Shown in pieces: positions 26,053 through 38,300 of a DNA stretch of 64,000 nt. Made by a program: the position numbers and the translations under genes. Below the pieces are notes generated by a model that was not told the origin of the DNA, did not search any database, and saw only the letters and a list, made by a program, of their open reading frames with translations. This DNA is from Siniperca chuatsi (Eukaryota; Chordata; Actinopteri; Centrarchiformes; Sinipercidae): NCBI RefSeq assembly GCF_020085105.1, contig NC_058043.1, positions 11,492,667 through 11,556,666 on the forward strand, given 5' to 3'. Position 1 is the first letter of the stretch; each line of letters begins with the position of its first letter.

Positions 26053-28295
26053 ATTAGGACATTTGTGCCAGTGTCCTGGTGGCATTTTCACAGCCGAAAT
26101 GATCATCTTTCTCTCCTCCTCACTGATCCCCAAGCCTGGGAGTGGAAGCTTGTTGTCTAGTTCCTTCATGGCTTCTTTCACTCTGTGTTGATCTTGCTCA
26201 GTGAATTGGCCAGACTTTTCCAAAATCGCTGTTATTGTTTGTACCTCAGATTGAAGTTTGTCACTTTGCCTTCTCTTGTCTGCCATATGGCAATGGGCGT
26301 TGAGTTCAGTCAGGGGGGTGAGTCTCGGTAACTCTCTCTGCAAATCAAAGACCTGCTGGTCTGTGAATTTTTGGTGGCTGTTGTTGAGTCAGCGCGCAAA
26401 CTCCTCAACATACTTTTCTTATCTGAAGCTTTGCAAGAGTGACATGTTTTCCCTTTGGATCTTCCTCAGCTTTGCAACTCTTACTAGGAAATCTATCTTG
26501 TTTTCCAGGACCCACAGATCATTTGCTGTGAGCTAAGTTTTTCCCAGTCTGTCATTCATATGCATATATTCCTTTTGCTGATGCATTTCATATGTGTGAA
26601 GGTTATCCATCCACTGTTTTTGAAGGGCCTTCCTGTGTTCTTCAATATCTGCCTGATGTCCATTTATCTTTGCCTTTACCATCTCTATCTCAGCCAGACT
26701 GCTGTTGATGTGAGATCCATAGCGTAGATTCTTGCGGATTGGAGTTCGACACTTCGGACATTCCTTCAGTTTTATGGCCACCTGCTCTCCTTCATTTGCC
26801 TGCTGGCTGTCATCCATCCCCATGTATGTGTCCATGGCTGTGTATTCAATGATGTGTCCACAGTCTTCTAGCTGAATGAAGTAAGCATCAGGTTCATCCT
26901 CAGTGCCGAAGAAAATCTCTGTGACCTCATCGTAATTACAGATGCGACATTTGCTTGGACATTTGTCTCCACACAGACCTATAAACAGGTGGTCACAATC
27001 CAGGGTCTTGGCACAGGGTTGGGTGCATGGCGGAAGATAGCATGGCTCATAGCAAAACTTATTGCAGCTTTGGTGAGGGCACTGCCAAGCGCAGGGCTCA
27101 ATACACAGAGCACAGGGCTGTCCACATGGCTTCATACACTTGCTGTGGATGCAGCAATTCTCACATGGTCTCTGACAAGGGGGGAAATCGCGAGTGCAAG
27201 TCTCCCTGCACTTGTGAGAGCAAATCAGGAGACGCTCACACTGGTGTAAACATGGGAAATGGAATCGTCCCTGATAACACTTGCCACAGTTACCACCACA
27301 GGCATGGCCACATTTTAGCTGATGTTCACAAGGGGTCCTACATTCAGGCTCCTCTTTCTGTGTTTTGTAAAAACAGGCATCTTGCTGGCTGTGGCCACAC
27401 CTTAGTTTTAAGGTGACCTTCACCTTGCACTTACTGGTGCATGGTTCCCCACACAATGAATCACATGGATGTCCACAGTGAAGCAGCTTCTGGCAAGGCT
27501 CCTGGCATACAAATGGCAAGGAACCATGTGTGTGTGTTGACACTGGGGTATGATCTTCTCAACCTTCACTGGACATTTCTCTGGGCATGCTTTATGGCAC
27601 ACAAGTGTGCACCTGTGTCCCCGATCACATAAAATCTTCTGGCACTTCTTGCCACACTTGTACTCCTTGTGCTCAGGGTCGTAGGGGTGGCAGACTCTTG
27701 AGCAAACATGACCACAATCCAAACGGAACTCGCAAGGCTGGGTGCAGCCCCCCTCAGGGGCTTGTTTGAAATCATCAACATTTGAAACTTTTAGCTGTCG
27801 ATTTGGATGATTCTGACAGCACAGGGTCAGAGCATTCCCAACCTGGTCCTTCTGCCTCAAGGTGTAGAAGATGTTGCTCCACAGTTTGACTTGGCCCAGC
27901 ATTGCACTGTTGCCAATACAGTAGAGACCTTTCTTGGCACGAGACAAGGCTACACAGACTCGATTGGGAATGTTCAAAAAGCCAACTTTACCCTGTAGGT
28001 TGCTGCGGACCAGAGACAACAAGACAATGTCATTCTCTTCTCCCTGGTACTTGTCCACTACATGCACTTTGACCCCTGTGAACTGGCTGGCAGGCATAAG
28101 TTTGCGCAGACAGTGGAGCTGGCCGGTATAGGTCGTGAGGATAGTAATTTGCTCTGGTTTGTAGTCTTGAAAGAGAAGATAGCGGCAAAGAGCGACTACA
28201 AACATCGCCTCATGTCGGTTCTGATGGCTTCTCCCATCTTTGATCTCTTCTTCTGGGTAGTTGTGCTCCACAAAGAATAAATTGGTATTAATGCT
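26053..28295 (-). pseudogene. znfx1: znfx1-A last exon: helicase C-terminal lobe and NFX1 zinc fingers, broken
   Basis: This part carries helicase motif V ([15 protein letters not shown]) and motif VI ([11 protein letters not shown]). The Cys/His-rich NFX1-type finger array and the coiled C-terminal region follow. A 16-bp deletion near 27,514 shifts the frame between MVPCH and FVCQEPCQ, so two separate open frames result (27,420-28,271 and 26,533-27,543). Nonsense codons follow where B has Tyr (26,533-26,535) and Trp (26,389-26,391). Several finger residues kept in B are lost: CGHPCIGLC reads [16 protein letters not shown] reads TRDFPPC, and EPCDRLPC reads EPCYLPPC. This pattern is expected after constraint on metal binding was relaxed. 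Confidence 0.95.
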
Positions 28296-29164
28296 CTGTA
28301 AGACAGCATTTAATAAAAACTTATTCTATGTTGTGCTTTGATAGAATGTCTTTTGAATTCAGTATTCTTAATCTTGTATACATTGCCCATCTTTGACTCA
28401 AAATATATTTAAAAGTCTAAGAGACAATGCAGAGACGTTTTATCCATGCAGGCAAGTAAACAGATTTTCACTGCTAAGAAAAAAAAAGCAGAATGGAAAT
28501 GCAGCAGGAGAGCAAATACAATACGCACCTTGATGCTCTCATAGTTCAACACAGAGGGATGGTTTTCCAGCTCTGAGTAGATGTGTGGGGTCAAAAGACA
28601 GGCAATGTCTGGCCTCATACGATGCTGAAGAACAAACCAAAACACAAACACAGATAAACACAGGCAATCACCTATAGAGAAAGAGGCACCTACAGTCATA
28701 CACACAAACATACCAGTGTAATGTTTTCAACTTTAACTGCATCATGTAAATACGTCTACATTTTATTGATTGATAGATCTTACAATAAGATTAACAAATT
28801 AATAGATACAGAAACACAAACCTGGTAGTTGAGTCTGACATAACCATCTTCACCAGCCTCTCAAACATGGACATCTCCAGGTGGAAGTTCTTAGCAAGTT
28901 CATATACTGTGGCACTGGGGCACAGCTAAAGGAAAAATCACATGTTCATCATATGCTCTAAACACTTCTGTTTTTATGAATTATTGTTAAGGGAAAGTAA
29001 AAATGAATGGCTTATTACATAGTTCCTAGAGACAGGTGGAAGCAACCATCTAGGTGCAAACCCAGAGGGGATAAACAATATTCTGAGGGTTTCTGTTTTC
29101 GGGTAACTGGACGGAATATAGAATGTATACAAATGGACTCTTTCCTTTGCTGTCCTGTTTTGCC

Positions 29165-29234
<70 letters not shown>

Positions 29235-29258
29235 TGTAAGTGTAAGTGTCTGTGTGTG
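29165..29258 (+). repeat. (TG)n microsatellite in a znfx1-A intron
   Basis: A run of about 35 TG units with later TGTAAG interruptions. The equivalent block B site (49,827-49,866) has a much shorter TG run, so the repeat length changed after the duplication. Confidence 0.95.
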
Positions 29259-32200
29259 TTTGCAAACCTACTTTAGCTAGAGGACAGAGTGTGAATGTAC
29301 GTGGGTGTGGGGAAGGCAAGACCAAACCTGAGATTAATAAATAGCACAACAATGCCAAAGCTTATTTTACTCAGAAAGTGTGATCCATCCACCGCCATTA
29401 CATGCACAGATTCAAGTTTGGCTTCCACAAAAACAAAGCTCTGAACACTTGTTCATAGAGTGAAAATAAATACTATCAAATGGCTTTAAACCCATGAAAA
29501 TAACCCATATTTGTGCCATCAGAAAACCTCATCTTGTTTGCTTTTTTGTTTTTATGTTGTTTTTACCACACCTGCACTAATTTAACTGTCCAGTACTTTC
29601 AATCGATAAATCAGACATAATTTAATATTGATTGATTTATTTTGCACTTGTAATCAACATATGTACAAATTGTGCCCACTAAAACAGTGAAGTGAAAGAA
29701 AATTACTTTTATATTAATCTGATGTACCTGATTTATAAAAATGGCCATTGATTTCCAAGCCCAGGTTATAATAAAAGCAATTTTCAAGTCAAACTCTATT
29801 TTAAATTCCATTCTTGCTAAACTTTTAGGACCACTGCAAGGAAGTCAGAATTGTTTGTATAGTCAAATGCATGCATAAATTCATGCATAAACACAGCACA
29901 ACAAGCAAATATTAGGAAAAGAGCAGACAGAAGTTACACCGCAAGAAGAGACCAGGACAGAATATTGAGATGTGTGATAGAATTGTGTGTAGTCGTGATC
30001 GCATTCTGCAGATTGCTAGACAGGCTGCCTGGCCATATGTCCTTGGCAGGCCATGAAAAATTGTTGTAATAGTCTACTGATGTCCAGCATAACACTCCTC
30101 ACTTTTCTCTATCTCTCGTAATGTCTGGCATGGGATGTGTTTTTTTTTTTGTTTGTTTTTTTTTTTTTGCCATTTCCCTCAAGGCAGTACACACAAACTT
30201 ACTGACAACCACACAAATATACAAATCCCTCATGACAGGTTATCCTTCACATTTTCACCTAGGCATGTAAATGGGATAATTTCAGTCAGAGGATGATTGC
30301 TTATTAAAATAAGCACCAGTGCACAAATTACCACGCAAAGTTTAATGCGATGCAACTAAGAGTTTAGGAATCACTGCCCTATTTGTCTGTGTGGGTTCTT
30401 ACCTGCTGGTGGTCTGGGATGAGGATGAGGTGTTGACATGCTTCACTCAATGTGGTGATGGTGTGGGCCTCGAGCACCTCTGCAGCCTCTTCTACAATCA
30501 CCAGATGTGGACGAACTTCCTGCAGAACTTTACAGAACTTGGCCGCCCCTGTTGTTGTCATGCCAATAACCTGATGGAAAGTATAAGTGTTTATTTACAC
30601 ACCTCTGCTATTTTTATGATTAATTTTATAACCACAAACAATTGTATTGTTGCCTGCCCTTACATGTATAGTATTGCTAATTTTAATACCAGCCTATTTG
30701 ATGGTGTTATTACTTTTTGGTCATTTTAGTCTTATTGTTCACGGTGATCCACGGATAGTGTTGTGAAGAGTTTTCGCTACTTTCTACTAGTGCTGGGAAG
30801 TTCAAGTGTTACGTTACTCAGGGCCAGACTTCTAAATATATTGAGTACTTCAAGTTTTTGAGTAGTGTTACAAGAGTGCAAGGCACACTATCATGATATG
30901 TGTGTACCAAGGGGAAGTAAAGCAATTTCTTTCATCATCCTCTCTAAATATTGTACTGTAGGCTACATAAAGCTAATCTGAACATGAATTCAAGAAGTGT
31001 TTTACTTAACTTACTGTGATAACTCTGTTGAAGTTTTGACTAAAACAAGGAACAACTGTAGGATCATTTAAAAAATACTATTCATACTATCTGTCACTGC
31101 AATTATACTGTACCGTGGCTTCCTTGAGGAGACAGAGGTTCTCCTGACGTTTTACATCAGCCAATCTGTCTACTGCATTCTGATAGGCCTGTTCAGACTC
31201 TAGGACTCTGGTGCAAAGTTCTACCCTGTAGCGTGCCACCCACAACCTGCAGACACAAAGTAAATGAATAATAGTAAAACACTGTGACAACTGACTCAAT
31301 CATATAGAAGTCTGAAGACTCATTATTTGCATCTGCATCTGGAAGTATACTCAAAATATGATGCTGTGGTACTTGATATCACTGTAAATGTAGTTAAACA
31401 ATTATGGCAAGACCTATTTTATCTGTCTTGGAGGGAAATTGCCCTATTTGTTAGTTTAAAAGATAATTAAGATTGTGTAAACATGAGTCGTTACAGTCCT
31501 GTTTTCACAGTAATAGAAGTTACGTCTTGGCTCTCTGAGGTGAGAAGATCCTCTGGGATACATTTTCCTGGTGATTAGTTGACTTAATAATACACACTGG
31601 GAATAGACTACTTCTACCAGACTGAGGTTGCTTGGGGGATGAGAGGAAATGAGGAAAAACAAGGAAGAAAAATTCAGAAGGAGGAAAGGAGGACAGAAAT
31701 GTAAGCAAGGTTCTAGAAGACGTGATGGAAAGTAAGAGTTTGAAAAAGAGGCACATTTGTAGTGAACAAAGGAAAGAAAAGTGAAACACAGATGCAGACC
31801 TACCGATAGAGTCTCCATCTGTCTGGAAGGCTTGGAGTCCAAATATCCAAGACAGCATCTTCCTCTTTGTCAGTCATAGCCGAGCTCTTCCCCAGCTCTT
31901 TCCTGATTCTGTTCTTCTTCTTTCTCTTCTGGTCCTGTTGGATCTGTACAGATCAGAACAGGGTTAACTTTGAACTTCATACCTTTGAACTGTTTTAAAT
32001 CCTAACTCATCTGGATCTTGGAATCCATTGTAACAGCTGTGAATTCAAGCTGATCACAGCTTTTCAGAGCCACCTTTCAAGCCTACAGGTGTTGAGTATT
32101 TAATACTCAAAAAATATTTTTCCTGGTTAAATATTCCTTTAAGCAAGGCACTTAATTATCTCCTTTGCAGGTGCTGCGCTGTTCTTCGAAAGTTAGCCTA

Positions 32201-32278
32201 CCCTGTAGAATATGTGAGCACTAGAAGTGCTATAGAGCAATGTTTTTATGAATGTGGCGCTGCACAAGCATGCACACG

Positions 32279-32310
32279 TGAAAGCAGGTGAGGTGACTCA
32301 CCTGCTTTCA
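32279..32310. repeat. Perfect hairpin in a znfx1-A intron
   Basis: Arms TGAAAGCAGGTGAG and CTCACCTGCTTTCA (14 bp each) flank a GTGA loop, with weaker pairing further out. The same hairpin sits at 52,899-52,930 in copy B, so it predates the duplication. No function is evident. Confidence 0.85.
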
Positions 32311-35300
32311 TGCATACATGACACGTGAGGCACAGTCCTGCCAATGGTTACAGACTATTCCACTGATCAACAGTAAGTGACAGTAACGTGCCAAGAAATT
32401 AAGCAATGCATCAATAAAGACAGATTAGACAGACTGCTAACAAACAAACATGGATGTAAATAATGCATGTTACAAATGTTTCCAAAAATCAACTTTTCAA
32501 ATATTTTCTGTGGAAGGAAATGCATTCAACACATGTGTTAGACCTCAAGAACACACAATGCATTTTGTTAAGAAATAGTAAAGTTAAGTACAGTGCAGCA
32601 TCTGTAAAGATATTGTTCTATTGGACAGCTCTTAGATTTATGTGCTCCTCTCAAACCAGCCTAGTATTGGTCTATATAATAGCATTCTCAATCAATTTGT
32701 CTGATTGAATAGGGATTGCAAAAATGTTAAACTGATTACAATCTCCTCTTAATTTTACCTCCCATCCTTCCTCGCTCTGCTCAGCCTGAATTTCAGCTTT
32801 ATCCAGGTTCATAGCCAGCATTAGTTCTTCTACTGCTCTGACAGCTTCCTCCATGTCTCCCTTCTTTCTGCCATCTCTACCACCTCTGGGACCAATGTTG
32901 TCTTCAATAATCCACTCTACCTGGAGCAGATCTGCTTCCTCTGCGATTTCAATGAGGTCCTCTTCTTCCAGCTCCATCACTTCTGCCACTGCTACATCTA
33001 ACACATTACAGTAAGAATCTGTATGAGAATGATTCACCAGTACAATGAATGCACTGCATTTTAATTTTCAATCACAACTACTGCAATACAATGCAACAAA
33101 TAACTCTTAACCTGGGAATATACCAGAAAACCTGACACCAGTTGCCATAAACACTGATCACATCAATTTACTATGAAAAAAATAGACAATTAGAGAGAGA
33201 GCTGCAACTTCTTATATTTTCACTTCAGCACATATGGGGTTTTTTTTTAATTGAGGTTATAAACAAGGTTTGAGGTATGAGGTTATATATAATATACAGT
33301 TTAGTTGAATTATTATAAATTAAATCCATTTGCTTAAAAAATGTTAAGGCCTCTGTGGAGTGTTGTTAAAATTATCCATTCAGACTAATACAGTTAGTTT
33401 TGAGGAGCTGTTTACACACTATCAGTGAAAAGATGCCAATTATCAGATCCTCTTATTTCAGTGGAGCACCACTTAAAGTAAAACCCTTACCTTCATTTCT
33501 ATTTGCATTCTCTGTCTCCCTCTGCAGGAAGACGGTGGAACCCAAACCCAACCACTCCATTATCAGACTGGACTTCTTCTCACTCCAGGTCTCAAAACCA
33601 TCCTGTGTCTACAAATCATTTCATAAACACAAACTGATGAGTTTGCACTGTATTCTATTCTGTCTAGCTCAGTTAACACAAATCAAAAATAAACATTTTA
33701 TATGTGTATTTTTTTATCAGTATGACTCACAGGTGGTAGGTGCAGACTGTCCCAGTGTATGTCTGAAATGAACTTCTCTAAGAAGCTTTCTCGCAGGACG
33801 CCTTTCAGAGAACACTCCAGCCTCATACTCTGACTCTGAATGCCCCTCTCCTCCTGACACAGCTGCTTGTAAATCTGTTAAACAGGTCATGCATACAATG
33901 ATTAGGTGGAGAAATCACACAAGAATGTGTGTGATATACTGCAACTTGTAGTGCTGTGATGTGCATATGTGTGACAAAAGATGAGGTACAAAGTGTGCAT
34001 CAATATGATAAACTTAAGACTATTAATAGAATATAAAGGCTAAATTATTAGGAATTATTTAAACTTATCCTTGCATATATTCTCACCACTTTGCTATGCA
34101 TGAGAGAAATGAAGTGTGGAGCAACTTGAAACATCAAGTTAAGTTATAAGAGTTAAACTGTAGGTCAACCAACATGAGGAACTCACCTCACTATATGCGT
34201 ATCGCAGGTGAGACGGCAGCGTACGTCTGAAGTCATGTGAGTGAGTCAGCTCCCTTAGATTGAAACGCTTCAGGATCTCACTGTTGCTGCGGCCTCCTAC
34301 TCTCACTATGCCCTCTTGCAGAAATGTATGAATACCTTAAATACAGAGGCAAACCAAATGCACATCACATCCACCAAAACAGAAAGCTTATTTGTCTTAC
34401 ATCGCCCATTCAAGGTCACCAAGTAGGAGTTTGCAAAGACAAAAAAAAACAAATAAAACTTAAAGTAGATGTATGTGGCCCATTAGCAAACATTTCAGCA
34501 TATAAACAAATACAACAACAAAGAATTACTGTTTGAACTAGAAATAGATATGTCCCCTTTTGTTGACAAAAGACTGTGTTCTTAAATCCCAAACCACTCA
34601 AACAACATAGATAGATGTTATTATGAACTGGCATAACAGCTTACCCTCAAGGAACTGATCCAGGGCATGGTTAGTGTAACACACTACCAGCATCGGAGCC
34701 GTACCAAATCTGTCTCTCCAAAGATCCTGATTGGTCAACAGAGCCTGAGCAATCTTAAGGCCAACGTAGGTTTTTCCTGAGAAAATGGAGGAAGCAGAGT
34801 AGCCTGATTTTAATGTATTTCAGAAGCAAAGTGAAACTTTGCAATTCTTTTGATTTTGCCATTTTACAAATGCGTGAAATACATTTTACACATTTCATTC
34901 ACAATGAATGAAGTCATCCTTCCAACAATGGCTGTTCAATGTCTCACCAGTGCCAGGAGGCCCCTGTATGATGGTCAGCTCCTTCGTGAGGGCCAGCTGG
35001 AAGGCTCTCATCTGGGACTCATCCAGCCCCAGCTCCTCCATTCTCGGCCAGGCCTCTTCCTCCAGGCTGTGAAAGGGCCGTATACTGTCCTTATAGTCAG
35101 GGTCAGCAATGGATGACAGGTCATAGATATCTCTTCTTTGCAGATAAGCTGGGGGTTGCACATCTGTGCTGCACTCCACGATGTACCTGGAAGCATTAAG
35201 GATTGCATTTTTAGCGTCTACTATCTGTGTAAAAGGATGATGTAGAGACTTCTCATTAATAGATACTTAATATGTTCTTTCTGAAAGCGAGCCTTTGTAA

Positions 35301-38300
35301 CTTTTGCTGAACAGCGGCCACTGTGGCCACAAGCACATAAAGGATAATGATCAATGTAAAAATCATAGTGTAGCACTAGCACAAGTAGAGAAGTCATTGG
35401 ACTGACTCATTCATGTCAACTCCCATGGTGTAGTTCTGTAGGAAAAAGAGTTTAAAGTTGTTTCAGGTAGTCACAAGAGAAAGGTCTGGGAGACAGATGG
35501 CCAACAAAGTGTCATAATGTATAATACATTACTTTGTGGTATCCATGAAAGGCACTTGGAGTGCAGACAATAACCAAACTTTTGAACTCATCCATGCGTG
35601 ATAGCATTTTGGGAATACTGTGGCAGTATAATTAACTCATGCCAATTAAAAGTGTGATTGCTTACTTGCTTTGTACCATTTCTCCCTCCACTTCCCTTTG
35701 AAAAATCTACATGTGAACTCATTTTGAGAGTGCTGTGGGATTATATAAAAACTATGACCTTGACAGTAAAATGTGAAACTCCTCCACAGCACACATACAC
35801 ACAGATACACACTCCTACCTCTGAAAGGGCATGCTGTCCTCCTCCTGCTCCTGTAGGCCCTCTAGAACATACCGATAGGCCTCAAAGTAGGCAGTGGTCT
35901 CAATCATCAGGAATAATTGACCTTTCTGTCAGATAGAATGAGTTTAGTTCTTTGTATATCCATTACATATAAAACCCTGTACCTATCCTGCATGTTAGCA
36001 ACTAAACAGTCTTGGCAAGGTTTTGATTCAACTTTATGGTCATTTAGAGGCTGTAGTTTGTGGTGCTATACAGTTATAGTGGTGGCATAGAGGTGGTTTT
36101 AAAATCTTGTCCATCCCATTTATATTAGTGAGGGTAGACTAAATATTACAAACACTACACATTATTTTAGCGAAGTGTACCTAATAAACTGCAAACTCAA
36201 AGTACATTTCAGTTACAGCTTATGTAGATTAAGTGTCTGAAATTAGACCATAAGATCAAATCCTCCTTGCCTCAGCAACTGCATGCTTGCTGCCCTTATC
36301 AACAATTGTTGCACACAATCTACTGCCCCACCTGAATTCTGGCCAACTTGAATCTGCTTTCTTCAGTAAAGGTAATCTGGACCTGTCCTCTCTGCAGGCT
36401 ATTGGGATCCCGATCTGACACTGTGGCAAACAAGAAGCTCTCAAAATTATCACACGACAGGCAGACCAGGGAACCATAGATCAGCCTCTTGGAGTTCTGC
36501 CAGCGCACAAACTGTAGGATGCATGGGGAAAGTATTATTAATATACATGTTAATATATGTCTTTCCATTTGCCATTCAATAAGCAAAATACCAGTGTATC
36601 TCTTAAAGAATTTGCTTAAAGAATGTGCTTGATTGTATTAGTCAAATGTCATATAAACACTAAATGTAACAAAGATCTAAATCCATCCAGAGGCTAACCT
36701 TAAGTGGCTGAATGTCAAACTGGACTATGTAGGCGAGTCCAGTCGGCGTGCACTTGGGTACCACCAGTTTTGTGTCAAAATATACTCTGATATCATCAAA
36801 GCGCTTCGTCTTCAGTGAATTATCACTCCTTCCTCCTTCTCTTCCCATTTGGTTCCGAAGCAATTGCTGGATCCCCTCACGGAGTGGCCGCGCACAAAGT
36901 CCTCTCTCTCAGCAGCCGGAAGTGCGTGTCAAGGTAGAGATGGGTGTTTGTGTAGCGCTGAGAGGTGAGGTTGGGTCTAAGGAAGGGCCTGTGGTCCTGA
37001 TGGAACTCCTCACGAGTTGGGTAGATGGGTATGGTCCTGAAATCTTGCTGCTCTTCTTCACCTGGGTTAGAATTAGTGGGAGTTTCAGTTATTCACATAT
37101 CTATAAAACTGTGTGGCAATTTTCAAAATATCCCAAAATATTTTCTGGTTAATTGTGCAGTGTTGTGCAGATATCCGTAAGAGGCCATTACCTGGGTTAT
37201 CACGTCCAGTGGGTAGGAGGGCATAAGTGTCCCTGTCTGAGCGCAGGGTACCCTCCCTGGATTTCTCCTGGAGGTGCCTGATCAGGCCCTGAACACTCTC
37301 CACACTCTCCTCCATTTGAGGCTGGATGTCCACTCCAGATGCCCTCAGGCTGTTGATGGAGGCTTGGAGCAGCGTCAGCAGCAAACTCACTGCCTGGACA
37401 GAGCTAGCAGGGAAGATGCTGAGGACCTAATAAGCATATATTGAGGATAAGTAGTTAATGTATATATATAACTACAAGGAGTTCAACTACTAATTTAAGA
37501 ATTGTTAAAAGAAAGAAGCACGATCAGGCTAAAATAATCAGTCCTTTTAAATTATTTGTTTTAGAAACACGGATAAAAGGTTTGTTAAAGGCCCTAATTT
37601 CTCTCAATGGAGTTCTACAGGAACACAGAGAGATTACGAGAGATTTTCGTATTTGTTCATTTTTATTTTTTTTGTCTGTGTTTTTCTTACTGGTTTGAAG
37701 TGGGCGGGACTGATCTAGACAAAGCAAATATATATAATCACATATTTAAAATCTGATCAAACAACACCTACACAGAGCTTTTGAGCATTAAACTCTTAAT
37801 ACCAATACCAATTCTGATTGTTGCTTATTTATCCATGTATATTTAATGAAATACATAGTGTAAGATTTGAAACCAAGGCTTTTAAGTATTTCATAATGTT
37901 ATTTGTAGATTTAGTTCAACTGCTTTTGAAGTAATAATCTGAAAATTATTCTACTACAATTACAGAACATAGTTTATTGCAAAGAAGCACTACTCACTTG
38001 CTAAAAAGACTCAGCTGTCCATGAGGACTTCTGTTCGTGCCCTTCATCAAAGATAGCTTTTCTGGGTCTACTCAATTATTTTGTGTACTTTTCTTGTATT
38101 CCTTCATTTATCCTTCAGCTGAATTTACTAATTCATTGGTTATTTTGTTCATTCCTTCCTCTATTTACCTCTGACAGAATAGCCAGGATGTTTTCCAGAT
38201 GTCGTGGGTATTGTGCCCTGCGGACGAGATTGAACTCTGACTCCATGCCCACCAGATAGTGGGGAAGGATGGTGCGGAAGAACCCTGAGTCTTTTATGAT

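Noticed and set aside
26989-28280. Plus-strand open frames repeated at 47,271-48,612
   Set aside because: They are antisense shadows of the Cys-rich znfx1 exon and recur only because the exon is duplicated.
29050-29358. Frames with long Thr-His or Val-Cys runs
   Set aside because: They cross a (TG)n microsatellite within an intron.
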